Source: an uncultured Prevotellaceae bacterium (GTDB lineage Bacteria > Bacteroidota > Bacteroidia > Bacteroidales > Bacteroidaceae). From it: a DNA stretch of 64,000 bases. Positions 41,095 to 49,937 of the stretch are shown here, piece after piece; position 1 is the stretch's first letter; the number at the start of each line of letters is the position of its first letter. A program made the translations under genes and the position numbers. The stretch covers positions 1-64,000 of the forward strand of contig ONLL01000019.1 in the NCBI GenBank assembly GCA_900318685.1, given 5' to 3'. The notes under the pieces were generated by a model. That model was not told where the DNA came from. It searched no databases and was given only the letters and a program-made list of their open reading frames with translations.

Positions 41095-43485
41095 ATGAAG
41101 ACAATTATCAGAAACTTCACATCCATATTCCGTAAGTTTGTTACAGCGAATCTGCTGAACTTGTTGGGGCTGAGCTTGGCCTTTGCTTCGTTCTTCGTCA
41201 TCATGACCCAGGTGAATTACGACCTTGGCTACAACAAGAGCTTTGCCGAGCATGAGAAACTGTTCCGGCTGACAATGGAGTTAGGACATGGTATGGAAGA
41301 CTACGGCACAACGCTGCCACGTCCGTTAGTAGAGCAGCTGGCAGCAGCATCGCCACACGTCACCAGCTATGGCATTAAGCAGGGATGGACCAACAACGAC
41401 CAGTTTTTGGTGGACGAGCAAGTGTACTCGCTAACCCTTGTATATGGCATTCACGATTTCATCAGCGTGTTTAAGCCAACAGTCGTTGACGGAGACTTGA
41501 AGGGCTTGAACCAACTGTCCAATATAGTGTTGCCCCGCTCAGAGGCCATACGCATCTTCGGCACTGCCAATGCAGCGGGCAAGACCATGAAATACTATTG
41601 GGAGGACAATGTATTCTACAATGTGTGCGCCGTGATTGAGGACTATCCAGAAAACAACCTGCTGCATGGTGCTTGCTTTATAGGTGTCAACAGCAATGAA
41701 GGCAACTACCAGAATTGGAACTACGATGCCTATATCCGAGTGGATGATGTCAAGAACCTGCCGACGGTTCTCACTGCCATGCGTAAGAAGGCCATCGAGC
41801 TGTTCAAAGATGATTTCAATTTGACCAGTCCAAAAGATGCGGATGACCTGCAGGTCATCCTGACCCCCGTAGCCGATACTCATTTCTCGAAAGACCTCAA
41901 CAGGAATTTTACTGACGCTTACTCGGTCAGCAGGAGCTCGGTCTATCTGCTGATTTGCTTCTCGCTGCTGATCATCGTGATAGCTGCCGTGAACTTCATG
42001 AACTTTAGCTTGGCCGAAACACCCATGCGCATTCGCAGCATCAACACACAGAAAGTATTGGGAGCTACAACGGCGAGCCTGAGAGGCAGTCTGCTGGCAG
42101 AAGCTGTCATCATCAGCCTGATGGCTTTTGTTCTGGCAATGGTTTTGGTATATATGGCTCACGACCTTGGCTTGCAGCAGTTGGTGCAGGGCAGTATCCT
42201 GTTGCAAGACCATCTCTGGCTGGCGGGTCTCACCCTGATGATCTGCATTGTCGTGGGGTTGTTGGCTGGTGCCTATCCTGCGTACTACGTCACTTCCTTC
42301 CCTCCGGCCCTAGTGCTGAAAGGGTCGTTTGGCCTCTCACCCAAAGGTCGTGTGCTACGCACCGCGCTGATTTGTCTGCAGTTCGTAGTCTCGTTCATGC
42401 TAGTCATTGGTGTAGGCATCATGTACTTGCAGAGCTACTTCATCTATCACACCGACTACGGCTTCGACAAGGATGAGGTGATGGTAGTGCCTACGGCCCC
42501 CGACACGCGCAATCATGCCGATGCCATCGATGCCGACCTGCGCAAGATTCCTGGGATAGAGGGTGCAAGCCTGGCCCAGAATGTCTTAGGCAGCAGCGAC
42601 CGCTATCAGACGTGGGGCCGAGGCAGTGGCAACAAGCACATGACGTTCACCTGCATCTTTGTGGACTGGCGGTTCCTCGATGTAATGGGCATCGACATTG
42701 TGGAGGGGCGTAACTTCCGCGAGACGGACGGCGATGTGTATATCTTTAACGAGTCGGCCAAGAAGAAATACCCCTGGCTCGCTGTCGATAAGCCTATTAA
42801 TGATGATCAGGATATGCCCATAGTCGGTTTTTGCGAAGACATCAAATACTCCACGCTGCGAGTGGACGACAGCGAGCAGCCGATAGCCTTCATGGTACCT
42901 GGTCCGAAAGGCTATTACTGGAATGATGGCTTCTGGCGTAATGTGCTGATGGTGCGTGTGGCAAAGGGAGTCGACAAGCGCGAGGCCAAGCAGCAAGTGT
43001 TGGAAACGGTGCTGAAGTACGAGCACGACAACGAGCTCACCGTGAACGACCTGCACTATATGGACGACAAGTTGGAGGAATCATACCAGCAGGAGCGTCT
43101 CTTCACCAAGCAGATCCTGCTGTTCTCGCTGCTGGCCATCCTCATCAGCATCATCGGTGTATTCGGCATGACGATGTTCGAGAGTGAATACCGCCGCAAG
43201 GAGATAGGCATCCGCAAGGTGTTTGGCAGTTCAACAAAGGAAATACTGGTGATGTTCAATCGTCGATACCTCTATATCTTGCTAGGGTGCTTTGTGGTGG
43301 CGGCTCCTATAGGCTACATGGTGGGCGTGCACTGGCTCGAAGGCTTTGCTATCCGTACTGCTGTTTCGCCCTGGCTGTTCTTTGTGTCGTTCCTGCTCAT
43401 CGCCCTGATCACGATGCTTACGGTGACCTACCAGAGTTGGAAGAATGCCACCGAGAATCCCGTCAAAAGCATCAAGACAGAATAG
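41095..43485 (+). CDS. ABC transporter permease 2 (FtsX/MacB type)
   Basis: A 796-residue paralogue of permease 1, starting 25 nt after it without a promoter. Same layout: N-terminal helix (about 16-36; LLNLLGLSLAFASFFVIM), periplasmic core, three helices (about 280-405), one helix at about 420-445, a second periplasmic region and a C-terminal helix trio preceded by EYRRKEIGIRKVFGSSTKEI. Permeases 1 and 2 share the fold but little sequence, so they may form a heterodimer. Ends NPVKSIKTE. A long hairpin follows the stop codon. Confidence 0.85.
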   Translation: MKTIIRNFTSIFRKFVTANLLNLLGLSLAFASFFVIMTQVNYDLGYNKSFAEHEKLFRLTMELGHGMEDYGTTLPRPLVEQLAAASPHVTSYGIKQGWTNNDQFLVDEQVYSLTLVYGIHDFISVFKPTVVDGDLKGLNQLSNIVLPRSEAIRIFGTANAAGKTMKYYWEDNVFYNVCAVIEDYPENNLLHGACFIGVNSNEGNYQNWNYDAYIRVDDVKNLPTVLTAMRKKAIELFKDDFNLTSPKDADDLQVILTPVADTHFSKDLNRNFTDAYSVSRSSVYLLICFSLLIIVIAAVNFMNFSLAETPMRIRSINTQKVLGATTASLRGSLLAEAVIISLMAFVLAMVLVYMAHDLGLQQLVQGSILLQDHLWLAGLTLMICIVVGLLAGAYPAYYVTSFPPALVLKGSFGLSPKGRVLRTALICLQFVVSFMLVIGVGIMYLQSYFIYHTDYGFDKDEVMVVPTAPDTRNHADAIDADLRKIPGIEGASLAQNVLGSSDRYQTWGRGSGNKHMTFTCIFVDWRFLDVMGIDIVEGRNFRETDGDVYIFNESAKKKYPWLAVDKPINDDQDMPIVGFCEDIKYSTLRVDDSEQPIAFMVPGPKGYYWNDGFWRNVLMVRVAKGVDKREAKQQVLETVLKYEHDNELTVNDLHYMDDKLEESYQQERLFTKQILLFSLLAILISIIGVFGMTMFESEYRRKEIGIRKVFGSSTKEILVMFNRRYLYILLGCFVVAAPIGYMVGVHWLEGFAIRTAVSPWLFFVSFLLIALITMLTVTYQSWKNATENPVKSIKTE

Positions 43486-43514
43486 CACTTATGGCGGGGG
43501 AAGTGCTGGGGGCA

Positions 43515-43553
43515 TTAGGGCGAAATCTACGGTAAAACGTCAGATTTCGCCTA
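43515..43553. terminator. Inverted repeat after permease 2
   Basis: TTAGGGCGAAATCT and AGATTTCGCCTAA pair with one bulged G around about 11 nt. No run of T follows, so it may be a terminator of limited strength or an operator for the next gene. Confidence 0.5.
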
Positions 43554-43582
43554 AAATATTTGGATGTTTGCAGGAAAAACTG

Positions 43583-43590
43583 TACCTTTG
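43583..43590 (+). promoter_or_regulatory. -7 promoter box for the AAA/DUF4143 gene
   Basis: TACCTTTG (then CGCC), 39 nt before the ATG at 43629; no GTCTAA operator upstream. Confidence 0.65.
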
Positions 43591-43628
43591 CGCCAAATTT
43601 TCAGTCCAATTGCAAATTTGTCCACGCG

Positions 43629-44816
43629 ATGAACAACAATTTAGTAAACAGAACGTTAGCGTCGTTCATTTCTGACGTATTCCGCGTTCTTCCTGTGATT
43701 ACACTCACTGGACCACGCCAGTCGGGCAAGACCACACTGTGCCGTGAGCAGTTCCCAAACCTGCCATACGTAAGTTTGGAGGATGCCGACACGCTGGCCG
43801 AGGTGCAGACTGACCCTAAAGCATTCTTTAACCGTCATCCAAAAGGGGTGATTATTGACGAGGCGCATCATTTTCCCAATGTGTTCTCTTATATACAGGT
43901 TATTGTAGACGAGGATCGCTTTCATGGGACTGACCAACACCACTATATCGTAACGGGAAGCAGTAATTTCACCATGATGGCGAAAATTACGCAGTCGATG
44001 GCAGGGCGTACTGCCGTCTTTTCCCTACTGCCGCTCAGCACCAGTGAGATTCTGTCTTATCAGCCCAAGGCCAGCACGTCGAAAATGCTGCTCTATGGTG
44101 GTTTCCCTGCCGTATGGATGGCAGACAACGAGACGTTGCGCCATCAACTGCTGAGCAACTATTACACCACCTACATCGAGCGTGACATGCGCGCCCTTAT
44201 CAACGTGAAGGACTTGCAGGCATTCCAGACCTTCATCCGCCTATGTGCCAGTCGTGTAGGGCAGGAGTTCAATGCCTCAGCCGTATCAAACGAGGTGGGG
44301 GTTGCCGTAAACACCATCCGAAGTTGGCTCAGTATCCTTGCTGCCTCCTACGTGGTCTATCTGTTGCATCCTTATTACACGAACATCGGCAAACGGCTGA
44401 CAAAGACTCCGAAACTTTACTTCTATGATACGGGGATGGCTGCTTTCCTTTTAGGCATCACCACCGAGCAACAGATGGATGTGCACCCGTTGCGTGGTCC
44501 TTTGTTTGAGAACATGGTCATCAACGACATGCTGAAGATTGACTTGAACCGAGGTAATAATATGCAGCAGCTGTTCTTCTACCGCGACAAGAGCCAGCAC
44601 GAGGTGGATGTGCTGCGCATACTACCCCCAAACCTTGTGGAGGCCTACGAAATCAAGTCTGCCCAAACGTGGAATGCCGACTTCTTTGCCAATTTGAATT
44701 ATCTGCGGCCATTGCTCAAGGAGCGTATGCTGAAAACTACTGTGGTCTATGATGGCCTTCAGGAGAATCCGCAACCAGAAAACGGTATCATTAACTTCCG
44801 CCATCTCCAGTGGTAA
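43629..44816 (+). CDS. AAA-family ATPase with DUF4143 domain
   Basis: A 395-residue ATPase of the AAA_14 plus DUF4143 type. Walker A is LTGPRQSGKTTL (about residue 25); Walker B-like GVIIDEAHHFPNV (about 78-87); sensor-like YIVTGSSNFTMM. The DUF4143 part (about 205-395) contains winged-helix-like VSNEVGVAVNTIRSWLSIL, and a nuclease-like end with SQHEVDVLRI and VEAYEIKSAQTW, which resembles a PD-(D/E)XK core. Such proteins are common, mobile and of unclear role; some appear linked to toxin-antitoxin or defence functions. It has its own promoter and splits the permease cluster. The ATG at 43629 is chosen since the longer frame begins before the promoter. Confidence 0.82.
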   Translation: MNNNLVNRTLASFISDVFRVLPVITLTGPRQSGKTTLCREQFPNLPYVSLEDADTLAEVQTDPKAFFNRHPKGVIIDEAHHFPNVFSYIQVIVDEDRFHGTDQHHYIVTGSSNFTMMAKITQSMAGRTAVFSLLPLSTSEILSYQPKASTSKMLLYGGFPAVWMADNETLRHQLLSNYYTTYIERDMRALINVKDLQAFQTFIRLCASRVGQEFNASAVSNEVGVAVNTIRSWLSILAASYVVYLLHPYYTNIGKRLTKTPKLYFYDTGMAAFLLGITTEQQMDVHPLRGPLFENMVINDMLKIDLNRGNNMQQLFFYRDKSQHEVDVLRILPPNLVEAYEIKSAQTWNADFFANLNYLRPLLKERMLKTTVVYDGLQENPQPENGIINFRHLQW

Positions 44817-44821
44817 CTACT

Positions 44822-44917
44822 GTCAAATAATCATACGCCGAACCGTCTAATTTTTAGACAATCTGCATCTGCCGGGGCATAAAGCTTTGGCAGTTTCGTT
44901 TTTATGCCGTACCTTTG
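44822..44917 (+). promoter_or_regulatory. GTCTAA operator and promoter for ABC permease 3
   Basis: GTCTAATTTTTAGAC (44845-44859), half-site GTCAAA 23 nt upstream (44822), and TACCTTTG (44910-44917) exactly 50 nt after the palindrome. The stretch AATCTGCATC-GC-GGGGCAT following the palindrome is also shared with the permease 1 promoter. Confidence 0.85.
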
Positions 44918-44933
44918 CAGGCAAAAAAGAGAT

Positions 44934-47312
44934 ATGAACAGCTATCTGAAGTTTCTGAGCCGCCACAGGTGGTTTACGTTCATCAACATCGTGGGCCTGT
45001 GCCTGTCGATGGCATTCCTGCTGCTGCTGGGTGATCTCATCTATCGTCAGACGTCCGTGGAGAACTACCAGACACGTGGCGACCGCACCTTCGTCGTGGG
45101 CAATGAGCAGTATATGATGTCAAACTTTCGCGTGGGACAGAAGTTGAAGGACCGCTTCCCTGAGATAGAGGACTGGTGCTCTGTGTCAGGCTTTGGCATC
45201 ACTTTCTCCATCAATGGCCAGGAGGCTCCTACGAAGATGCTCGTCGCTGCCCCGAACTTCTTCGAGTTCTTCGACTACAAGCTGCTGACCGGCGACAAGC
45301 ACAAGGTGCTCAGTGCGCCCAGTCAGATGGTAGTCAGCAAGAAGTTCGCCCAGCGCCATTGGCCTGATGGCGATGCTGTAGGGAAAGAGGTTATCCTGGG
45401 CGACGAGAAAGACGCCGATGGGCATATCACCTATATCGTCAGCGGTGTGATGGACGACTTCGACCGTTCCGTCATTCCGGCGGGCTATGAGTGTGTGGTT
45501 AATGTGGAGAATCTGCGCCAGATTCATCCCTCTGCCTACGTCGAGACCATGAACAATGCCGGCAGTTGCGTGCTATTTCTGATGGCTAAAGAGGGTTGCA
45601 ATTTGAAGGGCAAGACCGCTGATATGCGCGAATATCTGAAGAGCTTCTTCTGGCTCTACGAGATGGGTGCTGTGAAGGAACTGACGCTCACCCCGCTTTC
45701 CACACTCTATTATGATGCGAATAACTGTTCGTTTGAAGGCGATGACCTCAATCACGGCAGTCGCGATATGGCCCATCTCTATGTGGTCATCGCCCTGCTC
45801 GTGCTGGTGTTCGCCATCTTCAACTATGTGAACCTGAGCGTCTCGCTGACCACAGACCGCTCGAAGGAGATGGCCACAAGGCGGCTCTTAGGACTGTCGC
45901 GCCTACAGGTGTTTGCCAAACTGATTGCTGAGAGCATCCTCTTTACGGCGATTGCCTTTGTCATTGCCTACTTGGTGGCCCTCGCCTTGCAGGACAAAGC
46001 TGTGGAGATGGCCAACTGTCAGTTAGACTTGCTGAAGGATACGGGCTTAGTGACCATTGTGGGTTTTGCCCTCGCTATTATCCTCGTTGGTGCTTTGGCA
46101 GGATTCGTGCCGGCATCCATACTGAGTGGCTACGAGCCTATGGATATCGTGCGAGGCACATTCCGCCGTCGTGTGCGCCAGCGTTGGAGTCACGTGCTGA
46201 TGGTGATGCAGGCAGTCTTTGCCATCGTCATGCTGACTGTCACATTCCTGCTTGGCAACGGCATCCGTGAACGGATGAACCAGCCATTAGGCTATGATGT
46301 AGAGAATATCCTGGAGTTATGGGGCTTAAACTCCCTCGACCAAAACCAGCGACAGACGTTTCGCAGCTCGCTACTGGATCTGCCAGAGGTGGATGCTGTG
46401 GGCTTTGGCTATGGAATACCCTTGGAAATGCTGGAAAACCAGACGGTGGCGGCAGATGACGGGACGGTGGTCAGCATGCGTCTGCTGATAGGCGACAGCT
46501 GTTTCTTCAACATCCTCAACATCCATCCTGAGAAGACTTATATTGACAATGGTGTGGGTGTCAACCATCAGCTGCTGCGCCAGTTCGGCAAGAGTGATGA
46601 CGAAAGGAAAATAGTAACGGCCAGCGGATCGGTGAACTTAGAAGTGGGTGCACTATATCCTGATATGGTCTATCTGAACGTGATGAATGAGGAAAAGCAT
46701 CCCACACCTTTTACTATTATTAAGGAGAATGAGTTTCTGGATGGCAGCGAGAACTATGCACAGCGGAATTACGGAAGTCCTCGTGCGACGCTCGTCAAGT
46801 ATCATGGCGACCGTAAGAAGGTGGAAGAGGCAATGACCAGCCTGATCAACGAGCTGACGGGCCATGAGGCTCAGGATGTGCACTCGCTCAGCCAGCGACA
46901 TCACGACTGGTATGAGGATTACGAGCGATTCCTCAGTGTGCTGACGGTCTTCACCATCGTAGCCCTGCTGATAGCCGTCCTCGGTCTGATGGCGATGAAC
47001 AGTTACTTCGTGAGCCAGCGCCGTCGTGAGATTGCCGTGCGCCGGGTCTTTGGAGCAGCAGTCGGCAGCATCACCCTGCGTCTGCTGCGAACGGTGGTCG
47101 TTCAGTCGCTTATCGCCGCCATGATTGCCGTTCCGCTGGCCTACTGGCTGGCTCCTAGGGTGAGCAGTATCTCGGGGCTCAGCATCCAGATGCGCCTGCT
47201 GCCGCTGTTGCTCTCGCTGCTCATTGTCCTGGCCGTCAATGTCCTCACGGCAGCCTTCCAAGGATGGCGTGCTGCCACAGAGAATCCCGTGAACAGTATT
47301 AAGAATGAGTAG
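44934..47312 (+). CDS. ABC transporter permease 3 (FtsX/MacB type)
   Basis: A 792-residue permease, closest in layout and N-terminal sequence to permease 1 (YLKFLSRHRWFTFINIVGLCLSM against YFRFLSRNKLYTFINIAGLVVSL in part). N-terminal helix, MacB-type periplasmic core, three central helices with STTDRSKEMATRRLLGLSRL-like coupling segment (NLSVSLTTDRSKEMATRRLL), a single helix, second periplasmic region and final FtsX helices with QRRREIAVRRVFGAAVG. Ends NPVNSIKNE. Probably arose by duplication of the permease 1 unit together with its operator-bearing promoter. ATG at 44934 is chosen since the longer frame would begin upstream of the -7 box. Confidence 0.85.
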   Translation: MNSYLKFLSRHRWFTFINIVGLCLSMAFLLLLGDLIYRQTSVENYQTRGDRTFVVGNEQYMMSNFRVGQKLKDRFPEIEDWCSVSGFGITFSINGQEAPTKMLVAAPNFFEFFDYKLLTGDKHKVLSAPSQMVVSKKFAQRHWPDGDAVGKEVILGDEKDADGHITYIVSGVMDDFDRSVIPAGYECVVNVENLRQIHPSAYVETMNNAGSCVLFLMAKEGCNLKGKTADMREYLKSFFWLYEMGAVKELTLTPLSTLYYDANNCSFEGDDLNHGSRDMAHLYVVIALLVLVFAIFNYVNLSVSLTTDRSKEMATRRLLGLSRLQVFAKLIAESILFTAIAFVIAYLVALALQDKAVEMANCQLDLLKDTGLVTIVGFALAIILVGALAGFVPASILSGYEPMDIVRGTFRRRVRQRWSHVLMVMQAVFAIVMLTVTFLLGNGIRERMNQPLGYDVENILELWGLNSLDQNQRQTFRSSLLDLPEVDAVGFGYGIPLEMLENQTVAADDGTVVSMRLLIGDSCFFNILNIHPEKTYIDNGVGVNHQLLRQFGKSDDERKIVTASGSVNLEVGALYPDMVYLNVMNEEKHPTPFTIIKENEFLDGSENYAQRNYGSPRATLVKYHGDRKKVEEAMTSLINELTGHEAQDVHSLSQRHHDWYEDYERFLSVLTVFTIVALLIAVLGLMAMNSYFVSQRRREIAVRRVFGAAVGSITLRLLRTVVVQSLIAAMIAVPLAYWLAPRVSSISGLSIQMRLLPLLLSLLIVLAVNVLTAAFQGWRAATENPVNSIKNE

Positions 47313-47340
47313 GAAAGACAGGTGTCTGTCAGCAAGAGCA

Positions 47341-47516
47341 TCGTAGTATGAGCGAGAGAATACGTAGCATACAGGGTGAAAGGACGTACCTGAGAGGGTG
47401 TAAGGTCGTAGGTAAAGAGGTGAGTGAACGTATCTCTCGCGTTGGCATCGAGCGGGAAAATCGTTGGCAGCGGCCGCTGACAATGTCTGCAGCGACCGGG
47501 AAGAAGCTTGGCAACG
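47341..47516. repeat. Array of eight 22-nt units between permeases 3 and 4
   Basis: Exact 22-nt period. Units 1-5 share a CGTA near their start followed by purine-rich AGAGGGTG-like sequence (ACGTACCTGAGAGGGTGTAAGG is typical but is not a fixed copy); units 6-8 share G-GCGGGAAAA... ending in GGCAGC or GGCAAC. The array fills most of the 252-nt gap. Positions may be off by one base. Confidence 0.75.
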
Positions 47517-47564
47517 GCTGCTGCGAATCATTTTTTATCCAGTGGAACTAAACAGAAAAGATAT

Positions 47565-49931
47565 ATGAACGTATTAAAGTCTCTGAATCAGCGTGGCCAG
47601 CACAATTGGATCAAGATATTGTGCTTAGCCATTGGACTGGCTACGGGTATCGTACTCATAGGCAAGGCCGGCTTCGAACAGTCGTGGGACAGCTTCTTCC
47701 CATCGAGCGACCGCATCTACATAGTTTACGAAGACGTGATTCGCGATGGCGAATACCTGCATTACTCGCAGACACCTGGTGCAGTGGCGCCTGCCCTGAA
47801 ACGCTACTGTCCGCAGGTGGAGGCTGCCACACGCTATACGACTTTCTCCTGGGATATGCCCATTGTGACGGACGACGACAAGCGCGTGCGCACCAACTTT
47901 GCACTTGCCGACAGTTGCTTCTTCGACGTGTTCCCCTTCCGTGTGCTGGCTGGCAATGCCAGGAAGGCGCTCAGCCAAGTGGAGTACTGCATGATTCCCC
48001 TCTCGCTGGCCGGGAAACTGGCTGGCAGCGACAATCCCCTCGCCATAGTAGGCAAGAAGGTGTACTATAACAAGCGTGGCGCATTGGCGCTCACCGTCGG
48101 CGGCGTGTACGAGGATGTGCCTCTGAACTCACGTCTTCATGGCTTGGAGGTGATGGTGTCGATGACTACCATCACTCAAATTATGTGGGACGGACGCGAG
48201 AACTGGATAGGCAACGACCGCTACTTTGGCTATGTGCGGCTGGCTGAGGGCATCAGTCCCGACGACCTGAAACCCCAGATTGAGAAGATGCAGAAAGAAA
48301 ACCTGCCTCAGGAAGAGCTGAAGAAAGCCGGCGTGGATCTAGGCTTCTCTGTTGGTCCGTTGCGCGATTTTCATAGGAATGATGATGGCACGCGCCGCAT
48401 GACTTGGATTCTCTCTATCCTGGCCGCCGTGCTCATTGGCTGTGCCGTGATGAACTACCTGCTGCTGGTTATTGGCGGTGTCAGTCGTCGTGCTCACGAG
48501 ATGGCTGTGCATAGGTGCTATGGTGCTGAGGGCCGTCATATTTATCTGAAGGTGATAGCCGAAAGCCTTGCCCACCTGTTGCTGGCGTTGGTGCTTGCTG
48601 CCCTGCTGCTGTTGGTATTCAGAGGTACCATCGAAGAGCTGGTGGGCGCTCCGCTGACGGTATTGCTGCAGCTGGGGGGCAATGTGCTCCTCATCGCGCT
48701 CACTTGTCTGGTGGTGCTGGTCATTACGGGCTTGGTGCCTGGGTGGATTTATACCCATATCCCTGTAACGGCTGCTTTCAGCAACTACAGTCATACGCAC
48801 CGTTTGTGGAAACTCCTGCTGCTGGGCTTGCAGTTTGCATCGGTCACCTTCCTCATCGTGCTGCTGATGGTGGTAGGCCGACAGTACCAGCTGATGGTGA
48901 ACGATAATCCTGGCTACGACTATGCCAAGCTGGGGACGGTCAGCATAGATGGTGTCTCGAAAGAGCAGCGCCAGCTGGCATACGACGAGCTGGGCAAGCT
49001 GTCGACGGTAGAGAGCATAACGATGTCGTTTGCTGACCTGACTGAATATCAGAGTGGTGATAACATCTTCCTGCCAGGTGATGACCGTGAGTATATGAAT
49101 ATTTCTGATTGGTTCTACGTGGGCGATAATTATTTCGATGTGATGCGCATTCCGGTAATCGCTGGCCGCACCTTTACTGAGCACACCGACACGCTGCGCG
49201 AGGTGATGGTGAGCCGCCAGTTCGAAGAGAAGATGAAACAGCTGGCAGGCTGGGATCAGGCTCTGGGCAAACAGATTATCTGCACATCGTTCGACGGTCC
49301 TTACACCATTGTGGGCGTGTTTGAGGATGTTCGTGTGGGCAGTATTTCTGATCCTGACACACGCCCCTGTGTCTGCTTCTATAGTCGCCATCCTGAGCAG
49401 ATGCACCAGATCATTATCCGTTTCCGCTCGATGGAAGGACTTGAGATAGCCAACAAGATGCTCAAGGAGATAGTGACGGATAATCCTGATATCGCCATAA
49501 CGCCTTATAACCAGCTGATAACCAACCTCTATACCGATGCCCGCCGCTTCCGTACGACGGTGATGATAGGCGGACTGGTGGCACTGATGATAGCACTTAT
49601 CGGACTGATAGGCTATCTGGCTGGCGAAATGGCTCGCCGGCAGAAGGAGATAGCTATCCGCAAGGTGAATGGCGCCACCATCAGCGATGTGCTCCAGCTG
49701 TTCCAGGCGGATGTCCTGAAAGTGGCCTTGCCTGCCGTAGTGATTGGCGCTACGGGTGCTTGGTATGTTGCCCGCCTGTGGCTGGAGCAGTTCAGCGAGA
49801 AGGCCACGCTTTCGCCCGTCATCTTCATTGGCGGCGCACTCTTGGTCATCGCCGTCATTATCAGTGTGGTATGTATCGGCTGCTATCGGGTAGCCACCAA
49901 CAATCCAGTAGATTATCTTAAAACAGAGTAG
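47565..49931 (+). CDS. ABC transporter permease 4 (FtsX/MacB type)
   Basis: A 788-residue permease. It shares the family layout (N-terminal helix, periplasmic core, three central helices about 275-400, one helix about 425-450, second periplasmic region, three final helices with MARRQKEIAIRKVNGATISDV) but is the most divergent of the four, especially in its periplasmic domains. Ends NPVDYLKTE, then the ATPase begins 6 nt later. The start ATG is preceded by a purine-rich stretch and no promoter was seen in the 252-nt gap, which is occupied by a 22-nt repeat array. An upstream TTG in frame falls inside the array and is unlikely. Confidence 0.83.
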   Translation: MNVLKSLNQRGQHNWIKILCLAIGLATGIVLIGKAGFEQSWDSFFPSSDRIYIVYEDVIRDGEYLHYSQTPGAVAPALKRYCPQVEAATRYTTFSWDMPIVTDDDKRVRTNFALADSCFFDVFPFRVLAGNARKALSQVEYCMIPLSLAGKLAGSDNPLAIVGKKVYYNKRGALALTVGGVYEDVPLNSRLHGLEVMVSMTTITQIMWDGRENWIGNDRYFGYVRLAEGISPDDLKPQIEKMQKENLPQEELKKAGVDLGFSVGPLRDFHRNDDGTRRMTWILSILAAVLIGCAVMNYLLLVIGGVSRRAHEMAVHRCYGAEGRHIYLKVIAESLAHLLLALVLAALLLLVFRGTIEELVGAPLTVLLQLGGNVLLIALTCLVVLVITGLVPGWIYTHIPVTAAFSNYSHTHRLWKLLLLGLQFASVTFLIVLLMVVGRQYQLMVNDNPGYDYAKLGTVSIDGVSKEQRQLAYDELGKLSTVESITMSFADLTEYQSGDNIFLPGDDREYMNISDWFYVGDNYFDVMRIPVIAGRTFTEHTDTLREVMVSRQFEEKMKQLAGWDQALGKQIICTSFDGPYTIVGVFEDVRVGSISDPDTRPCVCFYSRHPEQMHQIIIRFRSMEGLEIANKMLKEIVTDNPDIAITPYNQLITNLYTDARRFRTTVMIGGLVALMIALIGLIGYLAGEMARRQKEIAIRKVNGATISDVLQLFQADVLKVALPAVVIGATGAWYVARLWLEQFSEKATLSPVIFIGGALLVIAVIISVVCIGCYRVATNNPVDYLKTE

Positions 49932-49937
49932 AAGAAT

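Noticed and set aside
48339..49406. 355-residue minus-strand frame within permease 4
   Set aside because: Antisense to a conserved permease; Gln/His-rich composition typical of shadow frames.
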